Source: Actinomycetospora lutea (GTDB lineage Bacteria; Actinomycetota; Actinomycetes; Mycobacteriales; Pseudonocardiaceae). Taken from it: a DNA stretch of 49,741 bases. The DNA lies in the NCBI RefSeq assembly GCF_028737205.1, contig NZ_JAQZAL010000039.1, positions 1 through 49,741 of the forward strand. Direction: 5' to 3'. The stretch's first letter is position 1. Every line of letters starts with the position of its first letter. The notes under the pieces are model-generated. The model was not told the DNA's origin, searched no databases, and saw only the letters and a list, made by a program, of their open reading frames with translations. A program made the position numbers and the translations under genes. Shown here piece after piece: positions 38,726-46,437 of the stretch.

Positions 38726-40501
38726 TTGCCCCGCCCCACGCCACCCTCACCCGAGACGCGCGCGCTCGAGGCCGAGCAGGCTCGCCACGTCTCGCTGCGG
38801 CGCATCGCGCGCCTGTTCCGTCACGACCGCGGCCCGCTCGCGCTCGTCGTCGCCGTCATCGTCGCCTCGTCGATCGTCGGGATGGCCTCGCCGTTCCTGC
38901 TGCGTGCCGTCATCGACGACGCGCTCCCGCACCGCGACCTGCCCCTGCTCGCGTGGCTGGCCGGCGGGATGATCGGCGTCGCCGCCGTCACCTCGGTGCT
39001 CGGCGTCGTCCAGACCTGGATCTCCACCGGCGTCGGGCAGCGCGTCATGCACCGGCTGCGCACCGACGTCTTCGCCCACCTGCAGCGCCAGTCGCTGGGC
39101 TTCTTCACGCGCACCCGCACCGGCGAGGTGCAGTCCCGCATCACCAACGACATCGGCGGCATGCAGACCGTGGTCACCTCGACCGCGACGTCGATCGCCG
39201 CCAACCTCACCACCGTCGTCGCGACCGCCGTCGCGATGGTCGCCCTGTCCTGGCAGCTCTCGCTCGTCACGCTCGTCGTGCTGCCGCCGGCCGTGCTGAT
39301 CAGCCGCCGCGTCGCGCGCATGCGCCGCGAGCTGACCGCCAAGCGCCAGAGCGAGCTCGCCGACCTCAACGTCACCATCGAGGAGGGCCTCTCGGTCGAC
39401 GCCGCCGCGCTGCACCGCACGCTCGGCACCGGCCCCGCCCTCGTCGACCGGTTCACCGCCTCCTCGGCGCGCCTCACCGACCTCGAGATCCGCTCCCAGC
39501 TCGCCGGCCGCTGGCGCATGGCCACGATGAGCGTGGTCTTCGCGGCGATCCCCGCCCTCATCTACCTCGGCGCCGGCCTGCCCTGGACGGTCGGGCAGCT
39601 CTCGATCGGCACGCTCGTCGCCTTCACCTCGCTGCAGGCGGGCGTCTTCCGGCCGCTGTCGGGCCTGCTCGACGTCGGCGTGCAGGTGGCCAGCTCGCTG
39701 GCCCTCTTCTCGCGGATCTTCGAGTACCAGGACCTGGCCGTCGACATCGCGGACCCCGAGCACCCGGTCGAGCTCGGTGACGTCCGGGGCGACGTCCGGA
39801 TCGAGGGCGTCGGCTTCACCCACCCCGGCGGCGACCGCCCCGCCGTCGACGGCGTCGACCTCACCATCCCCGCGGGGACGACGCTGGCGCTGGTGGGGGA
39901 GACCGGGTCGGGCAAGACCACGCTCGGCGCGCTCGTCGCCCGGCTGCACGACCCCGACGCCGGGCGGATCACCATCGACGGCGTCGACCTGCGCGACATG
40001 CGCCTCGCCGACCTCGCGCGCGTCGTCGGCGTCGTGAGCCAGGAGACCTACCTGCTGCACACCACGGTGCGCGAGAACCTGCGGGTCGCGAAGCCGGGGG
40101 CGACCGACGCGGAGATCGAGGCCGCCGCCCGGGCCGCGCGGATCCACGACATGGTGGCGGCGCTGCCCGACGGCTACGACACCGTCGTCGGCGCCCGGGG
40201 CCACCGGTTCTCCCGCGGCGAGAAGCAGCGCATCGCGATCGCCCGCACGCTGCTGCGCGACCCGCGCGTCCTCGTCCTCGACGAGGCCACGAGCGCCCTG
40301 GACACCGGCACCGAGCGTGCCGTGCAGCTCGCGCTCGACGACCTCGCGCGGCACCGGACGACGCTGACGATCGCCCACCGCCTCTCGACCGTGCGGCACG
40401 CCGACCGCATCGCCGTGCTCGACCACGGACAGGTCGTCGAGAGCGGCAGCCACGCCGAGCTCGTCGACCGCGAGGGTCGCTACGCGGCGCTGGCCGCCTG
40501 A
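38726..40501 (+). CDS. ABC exporter (fused membrane and ATPase domains)
   Basis: 591 residues, a half-transporter. Six membrane segments (about residues 35-300), then the ATPase: Walker A GETGSGKTT, Q-loop VVSQETYLLH, signature FSRGEKQRIAIAR (SRGE instead of SGGQ/SGGE), Walker B VLVLDEATSALD and the H-loop TIAHRLST. TTG start at 38726 with AGGAGG 6 bases upstream. The Gly-to-Arg change in the signature is worth noting but the rest is intact. Probably exports a drug or lipid-like compound, controlled by the MarR gene. Confidence 0.9.
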   Translation: MPRPTPPSPETRALEAEQARHVSLRRIARLFRHDRGPLALVVAVIVASSIVGMASPFLLRAVIDDALPHRDLPLLAWLAGGMIGVAAVTSVLGVVQTWISTGVGQRVMHRLRTDVFAHLQRQSLGFFTRTRTGEVQSRITNDIGGMQTVVTSTATSIAANLTTVVATAVAMVALSWQLSLVTLVVLPPAVLISRRVARMRRELTAKRQSELADLNVTIEEGLSVDAAALHRTLGTGPALVDRFTASSARLTDLEIRSQLAGRWRMATMSVVFAAIPALIYLGAGLPWTVGQLSIGTLVAFTSLQAGVFRPLSGLLDVGVQVASSLALFSRIFEYQDLAVDIADPEHPVELGDVRGDVRIEGVGFTHPGGDRPAVDGVDLTIPAGTTLALVGETGSGKTTLGALVARLHDPDAGRITIDGVDLRDMRLADLARVVGVVSQETYLLHTTVRENLRVAKPGATDAEIEAAARAARIHDMVAALPDGYDTVVGARGHRFSRGEKQRIAIARTLLRDPRVLVLDEATSALDTGTERAVQLALDDLARHRTTLTIAHRLSTVRHADRIAVLDHGQVVESGSHAELVDREGRYAALAA

Positions 40502-40518
40502 CGGGTCCGGACACACGT

Positions 40519-40549
40519 CGGCCCGCCCCGATCGCGTCGGGGCGGGCCG
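40519..40549. terminator. strong bidirectional hairpin terminator
   Basis: A perfect 13-bp stem (40519-40531 and 40537-40549) with loop TCGCG, between the ABC exporter and the convergent 60-residue protein gene. Confidence 0.8.
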
Positions 40550-40565
40550 TCGGGGGCGTCCTGGT

Positions 40566-40748
40566 CTATCGCAGCGACCGGTCGATCCAGCGCGCGTCGA
40601 CACCGTTGCGGTGCTGCTCGATGCGGCGCAGGCGCGTGCGCGCCTGGTGGGTCAGACCGTCGAGGCGGTCGAGGAGCTGGCGCAGCTCGGCGATCTCGGT
40701 GTCGAGTGCGCTGTCGGCCTCGGACTGCGGGGTCGTGCTGGCGGTCAC
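40566..40748 (-). CDS. small helical (coiled-coil-like) protein
   Basis: 60 residues with one long amphipathic helix (DTEIAELRQLLDRLDGLTHQARTRLRRIEQHR, about residues 16-47). GTG start with AGAAGG 7 bases upstream. I do not recognise a family; a small coiled-coil protein of unknown function. Confidence 0.65.
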   Translation of the reverse strand: MTASTTPQSEADSALDTEIAELRQLLDRLDGLTHQARTRLRRIEQHRNGVDARWIDRSLR

Positions 40749-41044
40749 GGCGAACCTTCTTCGGGTCGCGGGTGGTTCGGGGAGCGTCGCCGGACCGGCC
40801 CGTCCCGAGCAGTTCGGGATCGATCCAGTGACGCACTACCGATGCTACGCCCCGGTACGGCGGACGATGCACGGGGCTCGCCGCACGACCCGGTGACCCC
40901 CGCCCAGCGGCGGCTGATCCCGTGGACGAGCGGGAGACCGCGTGACCGACACCGCGCTGACGCACTCCGGAGTGCGAGCGATGCGGCATTGCTGGCGTTC
41001 GACGCCAGGATCGCCACATCCTCGCGGGTGCGACACGCCGGAAC
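40749..41044. other. 296-base intergenic region with palindromes
   Basis: Between the 60-residue protein start and the YbaK-type gene stop, both on the minus strand. It contains a perfect 16-bp palindrome CGCACTCCGGAGTGCG (40961-40976) and the hairpin CTGGCG-TTCGA-CGCCAG (40992-41008). I see no gene in it. Confidence 0.6.
40992..41008 (-). terminator. hairpin downstream of the YbaK-type gene
   Basis: A 6-bp stem CTGGCG/CGCCAG with loop TTCGA, 37 bases past the stop codon of the gene that ends at 41045 on the minus strand. Confidence 0.4.
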
Positions 41045-41521
41045 TCAGGCCGGGGCGACCTCGAGCAGCGTCCCGCCCGTGAGCGTCACGAGCTCGTCGG
41101 CGGTCGTCGGGAACATCGAGTGCTCGTCGCCGGCGCCCGCCCAGACCGTCGGGAACGCGGCGAGCGCGACGTCGACGACGCAGGGCAGCGGCGCCGGGTG
41201 ACCGACGGGCGCCACACCGCCGGGACGCTGCCCGGTCGCGCGCTCGACGGTCTCGGGGTCGGCGCGCTTCACGCGGCGCTTGGCGACGTCGAGGTGCGCG
41301 GCGACCCGGCCGAGGTCGACGCGGTGTGCGCCCAACGCGAGCACCAGCACGACCCCGTCGCCGGCGGTGAAGACGAGGCTGTTGGCGATCGCGCCGACCT
41401 CGCAGCCCAGCTGCTCGGCGGCCGCCGCGGCCGACGGGACCGCCGTGGTGAAGGTCCGGATCTCCCGCGGCGCCCCCGCGTCCTCGAGCGCGCGCCGTAC
41501 CGCTTCCCTGCCCGTGGTCAC
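41045..41521 (-). CDS. YbaK/ProX-type aminoacyl-tRNA deacylase domain protein
   Basis: 158 residues. EIRTFTTAVPSAAAAAEQLGCEVGAIANSLVF opens the YbaK fold (residues about 21-52); LDVAKRRVKRADPETVERATGQRPGGVAPVGHP carries the conserved Lys and the GGxxPxGH motif. The family hydrolyses mischarged aminoacyl-tRNAs such as Cys-tRNA(Pro). Leaderless: TAGCCT ends 8 bases before the GTG. Confidence 0.88.
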   Translation of the reverse strand: MTTGREAVRRALEDAGAPREIRTFTTAVPSAAAAAEQLGCEVGAIANSLVFTAGDGVVLVLALGAHRVDLGRVAAHLDVAKRRVKRADPETVERATGQRPGGVAPVGHPAPLPCVVDVALAAFPTVWAGAGDEHSMFPTTADELVTLTGGTLLEVAPA

Positions 41522-41689
41522 GAGCGCGCAGGCTAGGCCCGGTCCGCACACGGGCGAGCGGGTTCCCGCGACGAGGGCAGCGGCGCCGCGCCGCCGAGGC
41601 CCTCGGCGGGCAAGTACCCCGCGAAGGTCAACACGCTCGGCCCGACGGCGGAGTGTCAGAGGGGTGGGTCGGCGGTAATCCTGCAGGTC

Positions 41690-42076
41690 ATGACCACGAC
41701 GGCTCCCCGCCGCGCCTCCGTGCCGCGCGCCCGCATCCGCGACCGCGGGCAGGTCGACGCGCTCGTCCTCGCTGCCCTGGCCGAGGCCCCGCGTCGACAG
41801 GAAGAGGTCGCGGACGTCATCCGCGCGCAGGTCGGTGACGTGCTCGACGTCCCCTACTCGCGCATCGTGCCGACCCTGCACCGGCTCGCCCGCAACCGCC
41901 TCGTCGTCCGGTCGAGCCGGGACCCCCGCCGCTACCGGCTCACCGAGACCGGCACGCGCTCCCTGACCGCCCGCCGCCGCGCCGCCGACGCGTTCGCGGC
42001 GTCGATGCACCGCCTCGCCGATGCGGAGTCCGGTACGGGTGCCGGTTCTGAGCGAAGGGCACCGTCGCGCGGATAG
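41690..42076 (+). CDS. PadR-like winged-helix regulator
   Basis: 128 residues. A basic N-terminus, then LVLAALAEAPRRQEEVADVIRAQ, PYSRIVPTLHRLARNRLVVRSSRDPRRYRLTETG (region about residues 24-87), which is a PadR/winged-helix pattern with the Y-x-x-L-x-x-L-x-x-x-x-L-V motif. Weak ribosome site. It stands alone, upstream of the galactose operon. Target unknown. Confidence 0.7.
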   Translation: MTTTAPRRASVPRARIRDRGQVDALVLAALAEAPRRQEEVADVIRAQVGDVLDVPYSRIVPTLHRLARNRLVVRSSRDPRRYRLTETGTRSLTARRRAADAFAASMHRLADAESGTGAGSERRAPSRG

Positions 42077-42173
42077 AGGGGCGAGGGGCGCCCCTGGCCA
42101 GGTGCTCGGTGCCGGCGCCCGCCCCGGCCCTCGCCCCGCCCCGGCGTCACGATCACCCTGTCGCCTCCCGTCC

Positions 42174-42197
42174 GTGAACGTTAACGTGATGGTTCAC
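42174..42197 (+). promoter_or_regulatory. candidate LacI-family operator of the gal operon
   Basis: GTGAACGTTAAC (42174-42185) matches its own reverse complement at 10 of 12 positions with a central CG, typical of LacI-family sites. The adjacent GTGATGGTTCAC forms an outer dyad (GTGAAC/GTTCAC) with it. It lies 44 bases before the TTG of the 38-codon frame and is likely bound by the LacI-type protein encoded at 44505. Confidence 0.6.
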
Positions 42198-42240
42198 GGG
42201 ACCGATACCGGCGGAAGGCCGGGTCGAGGGGGAGGGTTCG

Positions 42241-42357
42241 TTGGACGAGCACGCAGCGTCGCCGCCGGAACCGGAGGAGGCGGTCGCGGAGGACGTCGAG
42301 CAGCTCGCCGACGGCCGGACCGTCCGCTACTTCTCCTGGGGCGCGGGGGACACGTGA
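42241..42357 (+). CDS. 38-codon frame encoding the detached N-terminus of GalT
   Basis: TTG start with GGGGGAGGG just upstream. The product is acidic and ends with QLADGRTVRYFSWGAGD, which resembles the LADGRELIYFD opening of full-length actinobacterial GalT proteins. Its TGA overlaps the galT GTG as GTGA. Joined to galT it would give a protein of about 366 residues, the expected length. A run of five G (42345-42349) just before the stop could allow a -1 shift or mark an indel. Either a split gene, programmed frameshift or sequence error. Confidence 0.65.
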   Translation: MDEHAASPPEPEEAVAEDVEQLADGRTVRYFSWGAGDT

Positions 42358-43340
42358 GCGAGCGGCGCTACGACCCCACCCACGGCGAGTGGGTCACGTT
42401 CGCGACGCACCGCCAGGACCGGACGTACAAGCCGTCGGCCGCGGCCTGCCCCCTGTGTCCGACGCGGCCGGGAGCCCCCGAGACCGAGATCGCCCGCGAG
42501 CACGTCGACATCGCGGTCTTCGACAACCGCTTCCCGTCGCTGTCCCCGCACCCGCCCGGGCCCGGGATCGCCGGCACCGACCTCGTGCCCGTCGAGCCGG
42601 CGTACGGGCACTGCGAGGTCGTCGTGTTCACCGACGACCACGACGCGACCCTCGCCGACGTCGGCGTCGCCCGGGTGCACCTGCTCGTCGAGACCTGGGC
42701 GCGCCGCGTCGCCGACCTCGGCGCCGACCCCCGCGTGCGCTACGTGCTCCCCTTCGAGAACAAGGGCGAGGCGGTCGGCGTCACGCTGCACCACCCCCAC
42801 GGGCAGATCTACGCCTACCCCGACGTACCCCCGCGCCCGGCGCGCGAGATCGCCGCCGGCCGCCGCCACCACGACGCGACCGGGCGCTGCGTGTTCTGCG
42901 ACGTCGTTGCGGCCGAGGCCGGCGGCCCCCGCGAGGTCGTCGCCGGCGAGCACTTCGTGGCCGGGGTACCGCCGTGGGCGCGCTTCCCCTACGAGATCGA
43001 CATCTGGGCCCGCGCACACGTCCCGTCGCTGCCCGAGCTGAGCACGCCGGCCCGCGCCGACCTCGCCCGCGTGCTGGCCCGCGTGCTCGCCGGCTACGAC
43101 CGGTTCTTCGGCGCCAGCACCTCCTACCTGCTCGGCCTCCACGCCGCGCCCACCGACGGCCAGGATCGCGACGTGTCCCACCTGCACCTGGAGATCTGCC
43201 CGCCGCACCGGGGCGGGGGCAAGCTCAAGTACCTGGCGGGGTCGGAGACGTTCGGCGGGGCGTTCCTCACCGACGTCGCCCCCGAGGTGGCCGCCGAGCG
43301 CCTCCGCGCGGCGTGCCGGGACGTGGAGGTGCCGGCGTGA
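42354..43340 (+). CDS. galT: galactose-1-phosphate uridylyltransferase
   Basis: 328 residues. RRYDPTHGEWVTFATHRQDRTYKP opens it, with zinc Cys pairs CPLC (about 32-35) and CVFC further on. The catalytic motif HPHGQ is at 147-151 with His149 as nucleophile, and VSHLHLEICPP near the end is the second conserved block. It exchanges UMP between UDP-glucose and galactose-1-phosphate (Leloir pathway). The start lacks the usual N-terminal segment, which is encoded just upstream in another frame. GTGA overlap with galK follows. Confidence 0.93.
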   Translation: MSERRYDPTHGEWVTFATHRQDRTYKPSAAACPLCPTRPGAPETEIAREHVDIAVFDNRFPSLSPHPPGPGIAGTDLVPVEPAYGHCEVVVFTDDHDATLADVGVARVHLLVETWARRVADLGADPRVRYVLPFENKGEAVGVTLHHPHGQIYAYPDVPPRPAREIAAGRRHHDATGRCVFCDVVAAEAGGPREVVAGEHFVAGVPPWARFPYEIDIWARAHVPSLPELSTPARADLARVLARVLAGYDRFFGASTSYLLGLHAAPTDGQDRDVSHLHLEICPPHRGGGKLKYLAGSETFGGAFLTDVAPEVAAERLRAACRDVEVPA

Positions 43341-44494
43341 GCGTGATCGAGGACGTCGTCGCCACCTTCCGCGACGCCGTCGGCCACGAGCCCGACGGCG
43401 TGTTCGCGGCGCCGGGCCGCGTGAACCTCATCGGCGAGCACACCGACCACAACGAGGGCCACGTGCTGCCCTTCGCGATCGACCGGCACTGCCGGGTCGC
43501 GGCCGGGCGCCGCGCCGACGACGTCGTCACGGTCCGGTCGGCGCAGGAGCCGGGCGACGCGGTGAGCACCACCCTCGAGGCGCTCCCGCGGGCGCGCGGC
43601 TGGTCGGCCTACGCGCTCGGCACGCTGTGGGCGCTGCGCGATGCCGGGCTGCCGGGGCGGCACGGCTGGGACCTCGTCGTCGCCGGCGACGTCCCGCTCG
43701 GCGCCGGGCTGTCGTCGTCGGCGGCGCTGGAGTGCGCGGTCGCCCTGGCCGTCGCCGAGCTCTCCGGCGCGGCGTTCGACCGCGCCACCCTCGCCCGCGC
43801 CGGGCGCCGTGCCGAGAACGACGTGGTCGGCGCACCCGTCGGGATCATGGACCAGGCGGCGTCGCTGCTCTGTCGCGACGGGGCCGCGCTGCTGCTCGAC
43901 TGCCGCACGCTGCAGGGCGAGGACGTGGCGCTCGGTCTCGACGAGGCCGGGCTGGTGACGCTCGTCGTCGACACGCGGGTGCGCCACGACCTCGCCGACG
44001 GCGGGTACGCCGATCGCCGCGCCGCCTGCGTCGCGGCCGCCGACGCCCTCGGGGTGCCGGCGCTGCGCGACGCGACGCCGGACATGCTCGGGCGGCTCGA
44101 CGGCAGGCTGCGTCGCCGCGCCCGCCACGTCGTCACCGAGCAGGCCCGCGTCCACCGGGTCGTCGAGCTGCTCAGGACGCAGCGCCCCGCCGACGTCGGC
44201 CCCGAGCTCACCGCGTCGCACGCCTCGCTGCGCGACGACTTCGCGGTCTCGGTGCCCGCGCTCGACGCGGTCGTCGAGGCGGTGCTGGAGCACGGGGCGC
44301 TCGGCGCGCGCCTGGTCGGCGGCGGCTTCGGCGGCAGCGCGCTCGTGCTCGCGCCGACGACGACGGCCGACAGCATCGGCGAGGCCGTCCGGCGCCGCGC
44401 CGCCGACGACGGCCACCCGGAGCCCGTGGTCCGCGAGGTTCACCCCGCCGGCGGCGCGCGTCGCGAGCCCTGGGCTCCGGGCGCGCGGCACTAG
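43337..44494 (+). CDS. galK: galactokinase
   Basis: 385 residues. The galactokinase signature APGRVNLIGEHTDHNEGHVLP is at about residues 25-45 (two halves overlap the 20-letter limit only by position), then the GHMP ATP-binding motif PLGAGLSSSAALE (about 121-133) and the C-terminal LVGGGFGGSALVL. Phosphorylates galactose with ATP to galactose-1-phosphate. GTG start overlaps the galT stop. Confidence 0.95.
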   Translation: MSVIEDVVATFRDAVGHEPDGVFAAPGRVNLIGEHTDHNEGHVLPFAIDRHCRVAAGRRADDVVTVRSAQEPGDAVSTTLEALPRARGWSAYALGTLWALRDAGLPGRHGWDLVVAGDVPLGAGLSSSAALECAVALAVAELSGAAFDRATLARAGRRAENDVVGAPVGIMDQAASLLCRDGAALLLDCRTLQGEDVALGLDEAGLVTLVVDTRVRHDLADGGYADRRAACVAAADALGVPALRDATPDMLGRLDGRLRRRARHVVTEQARVHRVVELLRTQRPADVGPELTASHASLRDDFAVSVPALDAVVEAVLEHGALGARLVGGGFGGSALVLAPTTTADSIGEAVRRRAADDGHPEPVVREVHPAGGARREPWAPGARH

Positions 44495-44504
44495 GGTCGA
44501 CACG

Positions 44505-45506
44505 GTGGAGGTCGAGCCGTCGGTCCGGGTGACCATCGACGACGTCGCCCGTGCCGCCGGTGTGTCCCGCCAGACCGTGTCGCGGGCGATGAACGGCAAG
44601 GGCGAGATCAGCGCGGCCACCCGGCGGCGGGTGCTCGCGACGATCGAGGAGCTCGAGTACCGGCCCAGCGTGTTCGCCCGCGGCATGCGCACCCGGCGCG
44701 CCGGGACGCTCGGTGTGATCCTCTCCGACATCGCCAACCCCTTCTTCCCGGCCGTGGCCCGCGGGGTGTTCGACGCCGCCGCGGCCCACGGTTTCTCGGT
44801 GGTCGTGCACAACACCGACGCCCACGCCGGGCGGGAGTCGGCCGCGGCACGCGAGATCCTCGAGGGGGGCGCGGAGGGCGTCATCGGGTTCTTCGAGGCG
44901 CTCGGCGACGAGGAGCTCGTCGCACTGCACCGCCGGCTGCCCCTGGTCGTCGCGGACCGGCGCGCGCCCGCCCCGACGGTCGCGAGCGTGTCCTCCGACT
45001 TCGCCACCGGCACCCGTCTCGCCGTCGAGCACCTGCACGCCCGGGGGCACCGCCATCTCGGGATGCTCGACGGCGCCGTCGGCGTCGACCACGTCCGCCG
45101 CCACGCGTTCGCCGCGGCCGCCGCGCCCGGGTCGCCGATCGTCACCGGCCCGCCGACGATCACGGGCGGCGCCGCCGCGGCCGCCCAGCTGCTCGGCGAG
45201 CACCCGGAGGTCACCGCGCTGGTCGCGTTCAACGACCTCATGGCGGTCGGCGCGATCCGCGCGCTGCGCGAGCGCGGGCGCCGCGTCCCCGACGACTGCG
45301 CCGTCGTCGGCCACGACGACCTCACCCTCGCCGCCGACCTCGACCCGCCGCTGACCACCGTGCACACCGACAAGTACGAGCTGGGGCGCACGCTGGTCGA
45401 GACCCTCGACGCCGTCGTCCGGGCCCGGCGCGACGACACCGGCGCGACGCCGGCCCCCGAGCCCCGCCTCCTGCCCGCGACGCTCGTCGTCCGCGGGTCG
45501 GCGTGA
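44505..45506 (+). CDS. LacI family transcriptional regulator of the gal operon
   Basis: 333 residues. N-terminal HTH VTIDDVARAAGVSRQTVSRAMN (about residues 9-30), hinge LEYRPSVFARGMRTRRAGTLGVI, then a sugar-binding periplasmic-type domain (SDIANPFFPAVARGVFDAA, VVGHDDLTLA). TAGGGT ends 7 bases before the GTG, so it may also be transcribed alone from a leaderless promoter. Likely binds the 42174 site and responds to galactose. Confidence 0.9.
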   Translation: MEVEPSVRVTIDDVARAAGVSRQTVSRAMNGKGEISAATRRRVLATIEELEYRPSVFARGMRTRRAGTLGVILSDIANPFFPAVARGVFDAAAAHGFSVVVHNTDAHAGRESAAAREILEGGAEGVIGFFEALGDEELVALHRRLPLVVADRRAPAPTVASVSSDFATGTRLAVEHLHARGHRHLGMLDGAVGVDHVRRHAFAAAAAPGSPIVTGPPTITGGAAAAAQLLGEHPEVTALVAFNDLMAVGAIRALRERGRRVPDDCAVVGHDDLTLAADLDPPLTTVHTDKYELGRTLVETLDAVVRARRDDTGATPAPEPRLLPATLVVRGSA

Positions 45507-46162
45507 CCCCCGTCGCGGTCGCCGTCCCCGGCCTCGGGCTGACCGAGCGCGGGTGGCGGGACGTCGCCCGTCACCTCGCCGGCACGGCGGTCGTCGCCCT
45601 GCCCGCCTACGGGCTCCCGGCCGGCCCGGGGCCGATCGCGCCCGCGTCGTCCGCCGACGACCTCGTGCGCCGGCTGGACGGGCTCGCGGACGGCCCGGTC
45701 GTGCTGCTCGGGCACTCGGCGAGCTGCCAGGTCGTCGCCGAGGCCGCGCGGCGTCACCCCGCCGCGGTGCGCGGGTCGGTCCTGGTCGGCCCGACCGCGG
45801 ACCCGCGGATGTCGCCCCGGCCCGCGCTGGTGATCCGCTGGCTGCGCACCGCGGCCCGCGAGGACCCGCGACGCGTGCCGGCGATGCTGCGCGACTACCT
45901 CACGACGCGCCTGTCCGGCTTCGCCCGGGCCCTGCGCGCGGCGCGGCGCCACGACCTGCGCGAGACGCTCGCCGGCTCCGACCTCCCCGTCCTCGTGGTG
46001 CGCGGTCCCCACGACCATCTCGCGCCGTCCGCGTGGATCGACGACCTCGCCGCCGTCCGCCCCGGGATCACGGTGGTGACCACGCGCGCCGGGGCGCACA
46101 TGGTGCCCCTCACGCGGCCCGAGGAGCTCGCGCGCGTGTGTCGCGTCGCGTTGGCGGGGTAG
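45503..46162 (+). CDS. alpha/beta hydrolase of the gal operon
   Basis: 219 residues. AVAVPGLGLTERGWRDVARHL (oxyanion side), nucleophile elbow LLGHSASCQV (Ser at about 76), VLVVRGPHDHLAP with the acid, and RAGAHMVPLT with the catalytic His. A small esterase/lipase-like fold. GTG start overlaps the LacI gene stop (GTGA). Substrate unknown. Confidence 0.85.
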   Translation: MTPVAVAVPGLGLTERGWRDVARHLAGTAVVALPAYGLPAGPGPIAPASSADDLVRRLDGLADGPVVLLGHSASCQVVAEAARRHPAAVRGSVLVGPTADPRMSPRPALVIRWLRTAAREDPRRVPAMLRDYLTTRLSGFARALRAARRHDLRETLAGSDLPVLVVRGPHDHLAPSAWIDDLAAVRPGITVVTTRAGAHMVPLTRPEELARVCRVALAG

Positions 46163-46170
46163 TCGCCGCC

Positions 46171-46437
46171 ATGGCCGCACCGTCACGACCCACCCGCGTC
46201 ACGATGACCGAGGGCGGGCCGTTCCTCGTCGAGGGACCCGTCGAGCTCGAGCTCCCCGACGGGACCACGGTGACCAGCGAGCGCCCGGTGGTCGCGCTGT
46301 GCGCGTGCCGGCGCACCAAGCGCTACCCCTTCTGCGACACCAGCCACCGGCGCAAGGTGCGGCCCGCGAAGGATCAGGCGGGCGCCGGCACCGCCAGCAG
46401 CGACGACTCGCCGGCCGACCAGGCCGCCACCAGCTGA
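46171..46437 (+). CDS. CDGSH iron-sulfur domain protein
   Basis: 88 residues. CACRRTKRYPFCDTSH (Cys-X-Cys, then PFCDxSH) is the CDGSH 2Fe-2S ligand set. The N-terminus GGPFLVEGPVELELPDGT forms the small beta domain usual before it. ATG 46171 chosen; ATG 46204 is possible. Its last 64 bases overlap the convergent redox-enzyme gene. Probably an electron-transfer partner for that enzyme. Confidence 0.85.
   Translation: MAAPSRPTRVTMTEGGPFLVEGPVELELPDGTTVTSERPVVALCACRRTKRYPFCDTSHRRKVRPAKDQAGAGTASSDDSPADQAATS

Noticed and set aside
41522..41689. Possible tRNA between the YbaK-type and PadR-like genes
   Set aside because: No cloverleaf with a T-arm GTTCRANNC and acceptor stem can be drawn; the region is ordinary GC-rich spacer.
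42078..42137. GGGGCGAGGG/CCCTCGCCCC arms as a terminator after the PadR-like gene
   Set aside because: The 40-base loop and competing pairings make it weak; noted but not listed as a feature.
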